Both the position numbers and the translations under genes were made by a program. Shown here piece by piece: positions 8,758 through 18,092 of a stretch of 64,000 nt of DNA. The notes beneath the pieces are model-generated. The model was not told the DNA's origin. It did no database searches and saw nothing but the letters and a program-made list of their open reading frames with translations. Position 1 is the stretch's first letter. Each line of letters opens with the position of its first letter. This DNA is from Streptomyces griseus (lineage in GTDB: Bacteria; Actinomycetota; Actinomycetes; Streptomycetales; Streptomycetaceae), in assembly GCF_900460065.1 (NCBI RefSeq), contig NZ_UAVD01000048.1:1-64000 (forward strand), given 5' to 3'.

Positions 8758-10967
8758 TTGTCGGTGTCGTCCTTCTTCTCGTCCTCTTCGCCCTCGATGA
8801 CGGGGATGAGGGAGAGCTTGCCGCGGGAGTCGATCTCGGCGATCTCGACCTGGACCTTGGCACCGACGCCGAGCACGTCCTCGACGTTCTCCACGCGCTT
8901 GCCACCGGCGAGCTTGCGGATCTGCGAGATGTGCAGCAGACCGTCCTTGCCCGGCATGAGCGAGACGAACGCACCGAAGGTGGTGGTCTTGACGACCGTG
9001 CCCAGGTAGCGCTCGCCGACCTCCGGCATGGTCGGGTTGGCGATGGCGTTGATCGTGGCCCGGGCGGCCTCGGCCTGCGAGCCCGCCTGTGCACCGATGT
9101 AGATGGTGCCGTCGTCCTCGATCGTGATGTCGGCGCCGGTGTCCTCCTGGATCTGGTTGATCATCTTGCCCTTGGGGCCGATGACCTCACCGATCTTGTC
9201 CACCGGGATCTTGACGGTGATGATCCGGGGGGCGTTCGGGGACATCTCGTCCGGGACGTCGATGGCCTCGTTCATGACGTCCAGGATGTGCAGACGCGCG
9301 TCACGGGCCTGCTTCAGCGCGGCGGCCAGGACCGAGGCGGGGATGCCGTCGAGCTTGGTGTCGAGCTGGAGCGCGGTCACGAACTGCTTGGTGCCGGCGA
9401 CCTTGAAGTCCATGTCGCCGAAGGCGTCCTCCGCACCGAGGATGTCGGTGAGGGCGACGTAGTGGGTCTTGCCGTCGATCTCCTGCGAGATCAGGCCCAT
9501 GGCGATACCGGCGACGGCGGCCTTGAGGGGCACACCGGCGTTCAGCAGCGACATGGTGGAGGCGCAGACCGAGCCCATGGACGTCGAGCCGTTGGAGCCC
9601 AGCGCCTCGGAGACCTGGCGGATCGCGTAGGGGAACTCCTCGCGGGTCGGGAGGACCGGCACGATGGCGCGCTCGGCGAGCGCACCGTGGCCGATCTCGC
9701 GGCGCTTGGGCGAGCCCACGCGGCCGGTCTCGCCGACGGAGTACGGCGGGAAGTTGTAGTTGTGCATGTAGCGCTTGCGGGTCACCGGGGAGAGGGTGTC
9801 CAGCTGCTGCTCCATACGGAGCATGTTGAGGGTGGTGACGCCCAGGATCTGGGTCTCGCCACGCTCGAACAGCGCCGAGCCGTGCACGCGCGGGATGGCC
9901 TCGACCTCGGCGGCGAGCGTACGGATGTCCGTGACGCCGCGGCCGTCGATGCGGACCTTGTCCTTGATGACGCGCTCGCGGACGAGCTGCTTGGTCAGCG
10001 AGCGGTACGCGGCGGAGATCTCCTTCTCGCGGCCCTCGAAGGCCGGGAGGAGCTTCTCGGCGGCGATCTCCTTGACGCGGTCCAGCTCGGCCTCGCGGTC
10101 CTGCTTGCCCGCGATGGTGAGCGCCTGCTTCAGCTCGGAGGTGACGGCCTTGGCGAGCGCCTCGAAGACGTCGTCCTGGTAGTCGAGGAAGACCGGGAAC
10201 TCGCCGACCGGCTTGGCGGCCTTGGAGGCCAGGTCCGACTGGGCCTTGCAGAGCGCCTTGATGAAGGGCTTCGCGGCGTCCAGACCGGCGGCGACGATCT
10301 CCTCGGTGGGAGCCTCGGCGCCGTCCTTGACGAGCTGGATGGTCTTCTCGGTGGCCTCGGCCTCGACCATCATGATCGCGACGTCGCCGTCCTCCAGGAC
10401 GCGACCGGCGACGACCATGTCGAAGACGGCGTCCTCGAGCTCGGTGTGCGTCGGGAACGCGACCCACTGGCCCTTGATCAGGGCGACGCGGGTGGCGCCG
10501 ATCGGGCCGGAGAAGGGCAGGCCCGCCAGGATGGTGGAGCAGGAGGCGGCGTTGATCGCGACCACGTCGTACAGGTGGTCGGGGTTGAGCGCCATGATCG
10601 TCTCGACGATCTGGATCTCGTTGCGCAGGCCCTTCTTGAAGGAGGGGCGCAGCGGCCGGTCGATCAGGCGGCAGGTGAGGATCGCGTCCTCGGAGGGGCG
10701 GCCCTCACGGCGGAAGAAGGAGCCGGGGATCTTGCCGGCCGCGTACTGCCGCTCCTCGACGTCCACCGTGAGGGGGAAGAAGTCGAGGTTGTCCTTGGGC
10801 CGCTTGGAAGCGGTGGTGGCCGACAGCACCATGGTGTCGTCGTCCAGGTACGCGACGGCGGAGCCTGCGGCCTGCTTGGCCAGGCGGCCCGTCTCGAAGC
10901 GGATGGTGCGGGTGCCGAAGGTTCCGTTGTCGATAACGGCCTCGGCGTAGTGGGTCTCGTTCTCCAC
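8754..10967 (-). CDS. pnp: polyribonucleotide nucleotidyltransferase (PNPase)
   Basis: Phosphorolytic 3'-5' exonuclease and RNA 3'-tailing enzyme. Two RNase PH domains (about 10-235 and 330-560) are followed by a KH domain (VIGPKGKMINQIQ) and an S1 domain (GERYLGTVVKTTTFGAFVSL). I prefer the GTG at 10967 (VENETHYAEA, about 737 residues): GGAGA stands 9 nt upstream and this matches the usual Streptomyces start. An in-frame ATG at 10982 would add five residues and has a weaker site. It lies downstream of rpsO, with a hairpin between them. Confidence 0.95.
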   Translation of the reverse strand: MENETHYAEAVIDNGTFGTRTIRFETGRLAKQAAGSAVAYLDDDTMVLSATTASKRPKDNLDFFPLTVDVEERQYAAGKIPGSFFRREGRPSEDAILTCRLIDRPLRPSFKKGLRNEIQIVETIMALNPDHLYDVVAINAASCSTILAGLPFSGPIGATRVALIKGQWVAFPTHTELEDAVFDMVVAGRVLEDGDVAIMMVEAEATEKTIQLVKDGAEAPTEEIVAAGLDAAKPFIKALCKAQSDLASKAAKPVGEFPVFLDYQDDVFEALAKAVTSELKQALTIAGKQDREAELDRVKEIAAEKLLPAFEGREKEISAAYRSLTKQLVRERVIKDKVRIDGRGVTDIRTLAAEVEAIPRVHGSALFERGETQILGVTTLNMLRMEQQLDTLSPVTRKRYMHNYNFPPYSVGETGRVGSPKRREIGHGALAERAIVPVLPTREEFPYAIRQVSEALGSNGSTSMGSVCASTMSLLNAGVPLKAAVAGIAMGLISQEIDGKTHYVALTDILGAEDAFGDMDFKVAGTKQFVTALQLDTKLDGIPASVLAAALKQARDARLHILDVMNEAIDVPDEMSPNAPRIITVKIPVDKIGEVIGPKGKMINQIQEDTGADITIEDDGTIYIGAQAGSQAEAARATINAIANPTMPEVGERYLGTVVKTTTFGAFVSLMPGKDGLLHISQIRKLAGGKRVENVEDVLGVGAKVQVEIAEIDSRGKLSLIPVIEGEEDEKKDDTDK

Positions 10968-11203
10968 TAGTGATTTCTCCATACTCGTCGTCTTTCGTCC
11001 TCGCGCCCGTGTGGCGGGGGACGGTGCGGGAGAGGCGCACCGTGGATGCGGGCCGGTCTTCGATCGAAGCTCCCGGGCATGTTCCCGGGGGCCACTACCG
11101 AGGACCGGCGGCGGCGTCGTCGCGCCTCTCCCTCTGTTCTTGCGTCGCGCGGGTGTCGCTGCACCCAGGTTACTGAGCTTGACACCGGTCGTGCACGTAC
11201 GGC

Positions 11204-11243
11204 AAAGGGAGCGGTCCCCTCAGACGCGGGAACCGCTCCCTTT
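11204..11243 (-). terminator. rpsO-pnp intergenic hairpin (attenuator / RNase III site)
   Basis: A perfect 12-bp inverted repeat (AAAGGGAGCGGT, 11204-11215, with ACCGCTCCCTTT, 11232-11243) begins 11 bp after the rpsO stop. In Streptomyces coelicolor an intergenic rpsO-pnp hairpin is known as a read-through terminator and an RNase III cleavage site. The position and shape here match that. Confidence 0.85.
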
Positions 11244-11254
11244 CCACAGCGTTC

Positions 11255-11545
11255 TTACTTGGCGCCGCCGGCCGCGCCACGGCGGATGCCGAGGCGGTCG
11301 ACGAGCGCACGGAAGCGCTGGATGTCCTTCTTGGCCAGGTACTGCAGGAGGCGGCGACGCTGGCCGACCAGGATCAGCAGACCACGACGGGAGTGGTGGT
11401 CGTGCTTGTGCGTCTTGAGGTGCTCCGTCAGGTCCGAGATCCGGCGGGAGAGCATGGCGACCTGGACCTCGGGGGATCCGGTGTCACCCTCCTTCTGGGC
11501 GAACTCGGACATGATCTGCTTCTTCGTAGCGGCGTCGAGCGGCAC
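11255..11545 (-). CDS. rpsO: 30S ribosomal protein S15
   Basis: A 96-residue S15 with the conserved core TGSPEVQVAMLSRRI, LTEHLKTHKHDHHSRRGLL and RRRLLQYL. It binds the central domain of 16S rRNA. GTG start at 11545 with GAGGAG 6 nt upstream. It forms the classical rpsO-pnp operon with the downstream gene. The small alanine/glycine tail (RRGAAGGAK) is normal for actinomycetes. Confidence 0.96.
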   Translation of the reverse strand: MPLDAATKKQIMSEFAQKEGDTGSPEVQVAMLSRRISDLTEHLKTHKHDHHSRRGLLILVGQRRRLLQYLAKKDIQRFRALVDRLGIRRGAAGGAK

Positions 11546-11736
11546 GCGTACTCCTCTTGATGTTCGAAGCGCCCACGAGTGCCCCTGGTCTTGTTCTCAG
11601 GGGAGCTTCCGTGACTCGGAGGCGAAGGTCCGATGAGCGCAGCCCCCAGGATGATCCGAGGACGCGTACACAAACGGCCACTGGACAGAGTACCAGCCGT
11701 TCGGGTCACCCCCGTCCGCTGGTCGGCCGGGGCACC

Positions 11737-11871
11737 GGCCGACCAGCGGTGATGGCCGGGGCCGGCCGTCGGCCAGGGGTGACCGCCGGGGCGGGCCGTC
11801 GACCAGAGGGGACGGGCGGTGCGGCGGTCGATCAGGGGATGCGCGGTGCGGCGGTCGGTCAGGCGTGACGG
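11737..11871. repeat. degenerate 27-30 bp tandem repeat between eccD and rpsO
   Basis: The 343-bp gap 11546-11888 holds no gene. Its right half is a run of diverged direct repeats: 11737-11763, 11764-11793, 11794-11823, 11824-11850 and a partial copy at 11851-11871. All start with GG/GCCG or GCGGTCG, then CCAG or TCAG and a G-rich tail. The lengths 27, 30, 30, 27 suggest coding-like 3-bp steps, but no frame encodes a convincing protein. The left half, nearer rpsO, presumably holds the rpsO promoter, although I see no clear -35/-10 pair. Confidence 0.65.
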
Positions 11872-11888
11872 CCCGCCGCCGGTCGCGA

Positions 11889-13397
11889 TCAGCTGGTGAG
11901 GGCGCGGATCGAGTGGTAGACGTCGAAGACCGCGAGGCAGAGCGGGAGCAGCGTCAGCAGGACGACCGTTTCGGCGATCTCCAGGAAGCGTCCCCAGAAC
12001 GGGGTCACCCCCTTGCGCGGCACGATCAGGCCGATGGCGGTGATCAGGACGGCGACGCCGGCGACCGCCGCGGCGAGCCACACCGTACGGATGTCGAGTG
12101 CGGCGCCGTCCCCCCTCAGCGCGTCGCGCACCATGGCGACCGGCGGGTTGAGGGACAGCCCCAGGCCCAGCAGCACGAGGGAGCCGAGGCCCGCGGCGAG
12201 CGCGCAGCCGACCTGGGCCGTGTAGCGGAAGAGGTGGGCGCGCATCAGCATGGCGACGCCGGTGGCCAGGGCGAGCAGCTGGCCCCAGACGTTGTCGGAG
12301 AACCCCAGCACGGCGGCGGCGGCGACGGCGACGAGGGCGCAGCCGCCGACCAGGCCGAGGAGCAGTTCGTGACCGCGCCGCGCCTGGGCGGCGAGGCGTA
12401 CGGCGTCCACCGGGCCCGTGGCCGCGGGCTCGGCGGTCCCGTAGTCGCCGACCGTGGTGCGGGGCGGCTCGAATCCGATGGGCAGCCGGGCGAAGCGGGT
12501 GGAGAGTCCCGGAAGGAAGGCGAGGGCCCCCACGGCGAGCGGGGAGCAGACGGCGGCGGCCTCGATCGGCCTCATGCCGCTCAGGATCGCGACGAAGGTG
12601 ACCAGGAGGCCGACGGCGCTCGCGAAGACGAACGCGACGAACGGTCCGTCGCCGCCGGGCGCGACGATCATCAGGATGACCGCGACGACGAGGACCGCCG
12701 CGCAGGCGAGCAGGAACTGCAGCCGTCCGATGCCCTGCCCGGCGCTCAGGGGCAGCAGGCCGGATCCGGCCACCGCGGCGTTCACCAGGGCGCCGGTGCC
12801 GAGCGCGATCGCCGAGGCGCGGTCGTCGTACACCCGCGCCCGCACGCAGGCGAAGGCGAGCAGGAGCAGGGCGACGACGCCCGCCAGGATTCCGGGCAGG
12901 CCGTGCATGTCGTGGAGCGGGTCGGCGGTCCACAGCACGAAGCCGAGCAGGGCCAGCAGAACGGAGCCGCCGAAGAGGCCGGCCCCGCGCATGAGGGCGT
13001 CGCCCCAGAGCGTGCGGTCCTTGGCCACGGCGGTGGCCACGGCGTCCGACACGTCGTCGAAGACGGCCGGGGGCAGCGATTCGGAGAAGGGCCGCATCGA
13101 CAGGAGCTCGCCGTCGAGGATGCGGTGCCCGGCGAGGGTACGGGCGCTGTCGAGGACGGTGCCGTCGCGGCGCACCAGGTGGTAGCCGACGGGTGCGCCG
13201 GGGGCGGGGCTCTGTCCGGACAGCCGGAGGATCTCGGGATAGAGATCGGCCACGGGGATGTCCTCGGGCAGGGCCACGTCGACACGGCTGTCGGGCGCGA
13301 CGACCGTGACCCGGCAGAAGCCGGTGCCGCCGGCGGACGGGGTTCCGTGACTCTGCCGACCGGATCCGGTGGCTGCCGTCTGGGCCGTCATGGTCAC
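11889..13397 (-). CDS. eccD: type VII secretion integral membrane protein EccD
   Basis: Channel component of the ESX/T7SS membrane complex. It has an N-terminal ubiquitin-like (YukD) domain at about 25-105 (FCRVTVVAPDSRVDVALPED) and then about eleven transmembrane helices to the C-terminus. I chose the GTG at 13397, 6 nt after GGGGGAG (about 502 residues); an ATG at 13391 is the alternative. A longer in-frame extension is rich in Arg and Gln and not conserved-looking. It is divergent from eccC, the usual motor partner. Confidence 0.9.
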   Translation of the reverse strand: MTMTAQTAATGSGRQSHGTPSAGGTGFCRVTVVAPDSRVDVALPEDIPVADLYPEILRLSGQSPAPGAPVGYHLVRRDGTVLDSARTLAGHRILDGELLSMRPFSESLPPAVFDDVSDAVATAVAKDRTLWGDALMRGAGLFGGSVLLALLGFVLWTADPLHDMHGLPGILAGVVALLLLAFACVRARVYDDRASAIALGTGALVNAAVAGSGLLPLSAGQGIGRLQFLLACAAVLVVAVILMIVAPGGDGPFVAFVFASAVGLLVTFVAILSGMRPIEAAAVCSPLAVGALAFLPGLSTRFARLPIGFEPPRTTVGDYGTAEPAATGPVDAVRLAAQARRGHELLLGLVGGCALVAVAAAAVLGFSDNVWGQLLALATGVAMLMRAHLFRYTAQVGCALAAGLGSLVLLGLGLSLNPPVAMVRDALRGDGAALDIRTVWLAAAVAGVAVLITAIGLIVPRKGVTPFWGRFLEIAETVVLLTLLPLCLAVFDVYHSIRALTS

Positions 13398-13713
13398 CTG
13401 TTGCTCCCCCTGCTGCTTGTTCTGCTGCTGTCTGCGTCGCTTGAGCCGCTGGGTGCGGGGCTCGCGCCGCTCTCCGCGCCGCTTCACCGGGTGGCGTCCG
13501 CTTCTGCCGGAAACACACCGCCGGGACCGCGGATCGCACCGCTCGTCCCGAATGACCGTCTTCTCGGATCAGTTAGCGGATGCGTACACGCGTCGCGACA
13601 CCCTACCGCCATGGGGCCGCTGTTACGCCAGTAGGATCCTTCCCGCGGATGGAGCCCGTCGCCACGGGGGCGCCGATAGGAACACTTCCGTCCGGCAAGG
13701 GAATTGGTGAGCT
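13398..13713. other. divergent eccD/eccC intergenic region, no gene seen
   Basis: This 316-bp stretch between the divergent eccD and eccC starts must contain promoters for both. A TAGGAT box (13632-13637) is a possible -10 for eccC, but no good -35 stands in front of it. I see no strong inverted repeat and no short gene with a convincing ribosome-binding site. Confidence 0.5.
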
Positions 13714-16700
13714 GTGAGCCAGATCGTCGTCAAGCGCCCACCGCGGGCCCTGCCCACCGAAGTGCCGGTCGAGCAGGTGCAGTTGCAACCTCCGCCGGAA
13801 CTCCCCCGGGGCCAGCAGGAGGGGGCGCTGATGCAGCTCCTGCCGATGCTGGGCATGGGCGGCTCCGTCGTCTTCTTCTTCATGACGCCGAACCCGATCA
13901 TGCGCATCATGGGCATGATCATGATCGCCTCGACGGTGGCCATGGCCATCGCGATGCTCGTGCGGTACCGGCGCGGCACCCAGGGCGAACTGGCGGACCT
14001 GCGCCGCGACTACCTGAAGTACCTGACGCAGACCCGGCGGACGGTGTTGAGGACCGCCCGCAAGCAGCGGGACGCGCAGTTCTATCTCCACCCCTCTCCC
14101 GAGCAGTTGTGGGCGCTGGTCGCCGAGGGCAGCCGGGTGTGGGAGCGGCGTGCCGGTGACCCGGACTTCGCGCAGGTGCGCATCGGGCTGGGCAGCCAGG
14201 AGCTGGCCACGCCGCTCATCGCGCCGGAGACGGCGCCCGTGGACGAACTGGAGCCGCTGGCCGCCGGGGCGATGCAGCAGTTCCTGGCGACGCACTCCAC
14301 GCTGGACGGTCTGCCCATGGCCGTCTCGTTGCGGGCCTTCTACCACCTCACGATCAGCGGTCACGCGGAGTCCGCGCGTTCGGCGGCGCGGGCCGTGGTC
14401 GGTGGGCTGGCCTCCCTGCACTCCCCCCAGGACCTGGTGATCGCGGTCGCGACCGGAACGGAGGCCGCCCCGCAGTGGGAGTGGGCGAAGTGGCTCCCGC
14501 ACGCGCAGGCCTCGGGGCCCGCGGACGGGGCCGGAACCCGGCGCCTCATCACCACCGACGCCCTGGCCCTGGAGGAGTTGCTGACCGGTCGACTGGAGGG
14601 CAGGCCGCGCTTCCAGCCGGGCGGCCAGCCGCTTCTGGAGCAGCCGCACGTCGTGGTGGTCCTGGACGGCGAGTCGGTGCCCCCGATGTCGGTGCTCGCC
14701 TCGGCGGAGGGCCTGCAGGGCGTGACGGTCATCGAGGTGGTGCCGGGTGAGGTCACCGGGTCCCGCGGGGGCCTCTCGGTCGTGGTGCAGCCGAAGTCGT
14801 TGCAGCTGGAGTCGGGCCAGGGGCTCGTCTACGACGGGGTTCCCGACCTGTTGAGCTACGAGGCAGCCGAGGCGCTCGCCCGCCAGCTGGCCCCGCTGCA
14901 CATGGCGACGGGCGGGGACGACGACGAACCCCTGCTGGCCAACCTGGAGTTCACCGATCTGCTGAACCTGGGGGACGCCGCCTCGATCGAGGTGAGCCGG
15001 ACCTGGCGGCCTCGGTCGCAGGCGGAGCGGCTGCGGGTGCCGATCGGTGTCGGCGAGGACGGTGCGCCCGTGATGCTGGACCTCAAGGAGGCGGCCCAGG
15101 AGGGCATGGGCCCGCACGGCCTGTGTGTCGGCGCCACCGGTTCCGGCAAGTCCGAGCTGCTGCGTACGCTGGTGCTCGGCCTCGCCGTCACCCACACCTC
15201 GGAGACGCTCAACTTCGTCCTCGCCGACTTCAAGGGCGGCGCGACCTTCGCCGGGATGGCGCAGATGCCGCACGTCGCGGCCGTGATCACCAACCTCGCG
15301 GACGACCTGACGCTGGTCGACCGCATGGGCGACTCGATCCGCGGTGAGCTCAACCGGCGGCAGGAGATGCTGCGCGACGCGGGCAACTACGCCAACATCC
15401 ACGACTACGAGAAGGCCCGGGCGGCGGGTGCGCCGTTGCAGCCCATTCCCTCGCTCGTGCTGGTCATCGACGAGTTCAGCGAACTCCTCACCGCGAAGCC
15501 CGACTTCATCGAGATGTTCGTCCAGATCGGGCGTATCGGCCGTTCGCTGGGCGTGCATCTGCTGCTGGCGTCGCAGCGGCTGGAGGAGGGCCGGCTGCGC
15601 GGTCTGGAGACGTATCTGTCGTACCGGGTGGGTCTGCGGACGTTCTCGGCGGCCGAGTCGCGGGCCGCGATCGGGGTGCCGGACGCCTACCACCTGCCCA
15701 ACGTGCCCGGTTCCGGGCTGCTCAAGTTCGGCACGGAGGAGATGGTCCGGTTCAAGGCCGCGTACGTCTCCGGGGTGTACCGCTCGGGCGGGCACCGGGC
15801 GGCGGCGCCGGGTGCTCCGCTGCCGGTGGACCGCAGGCCGGTTCCGTTCACGGCCGCCCCGGTTCCGGTGCGGTACGTCCAGCCGGCGGCCGGGGCCGGG
15901 GGCGTACCGGAGCAGCGTTCGGCGGAGGACGACGCGCTGGCGGACACGGTGCTCGATGTGATCGTGCGCCGCCTGGAGGGGCGCGGCGCCTCCGCCCACC
16001 AGGTGTGGCTGCCGCCGCTGGACAATCCGCCGTCGCTGGACGAGTTGCTGCCGGGGCTCTCCCCGGTGCCGGGCCGGGGGCTGACGCAGCCCGGTTTCGA
16101 GGGAGCGGGCCGACTGGTCGTACCCCTGGGCGTCATCGACAAGCCGTTCGAGCAGCGCCGCGACACGCTCTACCGGGACTTCTCCGGCGCCGCCGGCCAC
16201 ATGCAGATCACCGGAGGGCCGCAGTCGGGGAAGTCGACGCTGCTGCGGACGCTCATCGCCGGCTTCGCACTCACCCACACCCCGGAGGAGGTCCAGTTCT
16301 ACGGCCTCGACTTCGGTGGTGGCGGCATGTCGTCGATCGCGGGTCTGCCGCACGTCGGCGGCGTCGCGTCCCGCCTCGACCCCGAGCGGGTACGCCGTAC
16401 GGTCGCCGAGGTGTACGGCATCATGGCGCGGCGCGAGGAGTACTTCCGCAGTGCCGGGATCGACTCCATCGCCACGTACCGCAGGCTGCGGGCGCGCGGT
16501 GACATCTCCGCTACGGACCAGCCGTGGGGTGACGTGTTCCTGGTCATCGACGGGTGGGGCAACTTCCGGACGGACTACGAGGGGCTGGAGGCCGCTGCCA
16601 CGGACATCGCGGCCCGCGGGCTCGGTTACGGCATCCACCTGATCGTCACGGCGTCGCGTTCCATGGAGGTGCGGGCCAGCCTGAAGGACCACCTCATGAA

Positions 16701-17682
16701 CCGGCTGGAGCTGCGCCTCGGTGACGTGATGGACTCCGAGCTGGACCGGAAGGTGGCGGCCAACGTGCCCGCCGGGGTGCCGGGCCGCGGCCTGACCCCG
16801 GAGAAGCTGCACTTCATGGCGGCGGTGCCGCGGATCGACAGCATCAACTCCGACAGCGACCTCTCGGAGGCCACGGCGGCGATGAACCAGGAGGTCGCCC
16901 GGCACTGGACGACAGCGCCCGCCCCGGCGGTGCGTCTGCTGCCGCGCGAGCTTCCGGCGACCGAGCTCCCGGCCGGCTACGCGGTCCCGGAGCGCGGCAT
17001 CGCCTTCGGCATCGACGAGAACAACCTGGAGCCGGTGTACCTGAACTTCGAGCAGGACCCGTTCTTCCTGGCGTTCGGCGAGAGCGAGTCCGGGAAGTCC
17101 AACCTGCTGAGGCTGCTCATCAAGCAGCTGACCGAGCGGTACGACGGCGACACCTGCAAGCTCTTCGTCATCGACAACCGGCGTTCGCTGCTCGATGTGA
17201 CCCCGCGGTCGCACCTGGCGGAGTACATCCCGATGTCCAACAACATGGAACATCACATGGCGGCGCTGCACGACCTGATGAAGCGCCGCACACCGTCCGC
17301 GGACGTGACGGCGCAGGAGCTGCGCGACCAGAGCTGGTGGCAGGGCCCCACGGTGTACGTCGTCATCGACGACTTCGACCTGGTCTCCACGTCGAGCGGC
17401 AACCCGCTCTCGGGGATCACGGAGCTGCTGCCGTTCGCCCGGGACGTGGGCGTGCGCTTCATCATCGCCCGGAGCACGGCGGGGGCCAGCCGGGCCCTGT
17501 ACGACCCCTTCCTCCAGCGCATGATCGAGCTGGGCGCCCAGGGCGTGATGCTGTCGGGCGACCCGAACGAGGGCGACATCCTCGGCAATGTCCGACCGCG
17601 CCCGATGCCCGCGGGCCGGGGCATCTTCGTCACCCGGCGCCGGGGGAACCCGCTGGTGCAGACGGGGCTGATGAAGGGGTAG
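13714..17682 (+). CDS. eccC: type VII secretion ATPase EccC (fused EccCa-EccCb)
   Basis: FtsK/SpoIIIE-type motor of the T7SS, 1322 residues. Two N-terminal transmembrane helices (about 45-85) precede three ATPase domains. Walker A motifs are GATGSGKSE (about 473), GGPQSGKST (about 834) and GESESGKSN (about 1122). The matching Walker B segments are LVLVIDEFSEL, VFLVIDGWGNF (no acidic residue after the Asp, so domain 2 is probably weak) and VYVVIDDFDLV. Firmicutes and Streptomyces carry this single-chain form, whereas mycobacterial ESX-1 splits it. Start GTG with AAGGGA upstream. It is the only rightward gene of the left half of the locus. Confidence 0.96.
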   Translation: MSQIVVKRPPRALPTEVPVEQVQLQPPPELPRGQQEGALMQLLPMLGMGGSVVFFFMTPNPIMRIMGMIMIASTVAMAIAMLVRYRRGTQGELADLRRDYLKYLTQTRRTVLRTARKQRDAQFYLHPSPEQLWALVAEGSRVWERRAGDPDFAQVRIGLGSQELATPLIAPETAPVDELEPLAAGAMQQFLATHSTLDGLPMAVSLRAFYHLTISGHAESARSAARAVVGGLASLHSPQDLVIAVATGTEAAPQWEWAKWLPHAQASGPADGAGTRRLITTDALALEELLTGRLEGRPRFQPGGQPLLEQPHVVVVLDGESVPPMSVLASAEGLQGVTVIEVVPGEVTGSRGGLSVVVQPKSLQLESGQGLVYDGVPDLLSYEAAEALARQLAPLHMATGGDDDEPLLANLEFTDLLNLGDAASIEVSRTWRPRSQAERLRVPIGVGEDGAPVMLDLKEAAQEGMGPHGLCVGATGSGKSELLRTLVLGLAVTHTSETLNFVLADFKGGATFAGMAQMPHVAAVITNLADDLTLVDRMGDSIRGELNRRQEMLRDAGNYANIHDYEKARAAGAPLQPIPSLVLVIDEFSELLTAKPDFIEMFVQIGRIGRSLGVHLLLASQRLEEGRLRGLETYLSYRVGLRTFSAAESRAAIGVPDAYHLPNVPGSGLLKFGTEEMVRFKAAYVSGVYRSGGHRAAAPGAPLPVDRRPVPFTAAPVPVRYVQPAAGAGGVPEQRSAEDDALADTVLDVIVRRLEGRGASAHQVWLPPLDNPPSLDELLPGLSPVPGRGLTQPGFEGAGRLVVPLGVIDKPFEQRRDTLYRDFSGAAGHMQITGGPQSGKSTLLRTLIAGFALTHTPEEVQFYGLDFGGGGMSSIAGLPHVGGVASRLDPERVRRTVAEVYGIMARREEYFRSAGIDSIATYRRLRARGDISATDQPWGDVFLVIDGWGNFRTDYEGLEAAATDIAARGLGYGIHLIVTASRSMEVRASLKDHLMNRLELRLGDVMDSELDRKVAANVPAGVPGRGLTPEKLHFMAAVPRIDSINSDSDLSEATAAMNQEVARHWTTAPAPAVRLLPRELPATELPAGYAVPERGIAFGIDENNLEPVYLNFEQDPFFLAFGESESGKSNLLRLLIKQLTERYDGDTCKLFVIDNRRSLLDVTPRSHLAEYIPMSNNMEHHMAALHDLMKRRTPSADVTAQELRDQSWWQGPTVYVVIDDFDLVSTSSGNPLSGITELLPFARDVGVRFIIARSTAGASRALYDPFLQRMIELGAQGVMLSGDPNEGDILGNVRPRPMPAGRGIFVTRRRGNPLVQTGLMKG

Positions 17683-17809
17683 CGGCGGGCCCGGGGGCGG
17701 GCGGGTACGGGGCGGGGCGACCAACGAGGACGGTCCCCCGCCCTGTTGCTTCGGTGCCGATGTCGCCGCCGATGTACACGTGGACGGCGACGTGGACGTG
17801 GACTGCGGC

Positions 17810-17833
17810 GGGGCGGGGCGGGGCGGGGCGGGG
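17810..17833. repeat. GGGGC simple repeat
   Basis: Four exact GGGGC units (17810-17829) plus a partial fifth lie downstream of eccC. The G-runs could fold into a G-quadruplex on the + strand. It is probably replication slippage in non-coding DNA. Confidence 0.75.
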
Positions 17834-17872
17834 AAGCGTGCGCCGGACCCCCGGACCGGTCGCTGTTCCGGA

Positions 17873-17923
17873 CAGGTGGTGGTTCAGGGCAGGTGGTGGT
17901 TCAGGGCAGGTGGTGGTTCAGGG
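17873..17923. repeat. 17-bp tandem repeat, three exact copies
   Basis: The unit CAGGTGGTGGTTCAGGG is present three times head to tail (17873-17889, 17890-17906, 17907-17923), then decays. It sits in the 410-bp non-coding gap between eccC and the WXG100 gene. No frame through it looks coding. Copy number probably varies between strains. Confidence 0.9.
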
Positions 17924-17972
17924 CAGGCGCCTGGTTCTGAGGACCCAGTTCTCCAAGGCTTCAGGACACAGC

Positions 17973-18007
17973 TCAGGGTGGACACCTCCCGCGCGTGTCC
18001 ACCCTGA
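17973..18007. terminator. bidirectional terminator between eccC and the WXG100 gene
   Basis: A perfect 13-bp inverted repeat (TCAGGGTGGACAC, 17973-17985, with GTGTCCACCCTGA, 17995-18007) and a 9-nt loop lie between convergent genes. It follows the repeats in the same gap and probably ends transcripts from both sides. Confidence 0.85.
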
Positions 18008-18092
18008 TGTGCTGTGCTGGTTCTGCTCGTTGCGCTTGGTCGTGCCGGTTGTGCTGTGCCGGTGGCGCTTTCGCCGCGGCGGTCGGACTCCG

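Noticed and set aside
11428..13539. 703-residue minus-strand frame overlapping eccD and rpsO
   Set aside because: It is the other phase of eccD on the same strand and is Arg/Pro-rich with no domains.
13632..13637. TAGGAT as a certain eccC promoter
   Set aside because: There is no -35 at the right distance, so it is mentioned only as a possibility in the region entry.
13603..17724. 1373-residue minus-strand reading frame opposite eccC
   Set aside because: It is an antisense shadow created by the high GC of eccC. Its composition (Arg, His, Gln runs) is not protein-like and the sense gene has three Walker motifs.
17873..17923. CRISPR-like repeat array
   Set aside because: The units are direct and adjacent without spacers, and no cas genes are near.
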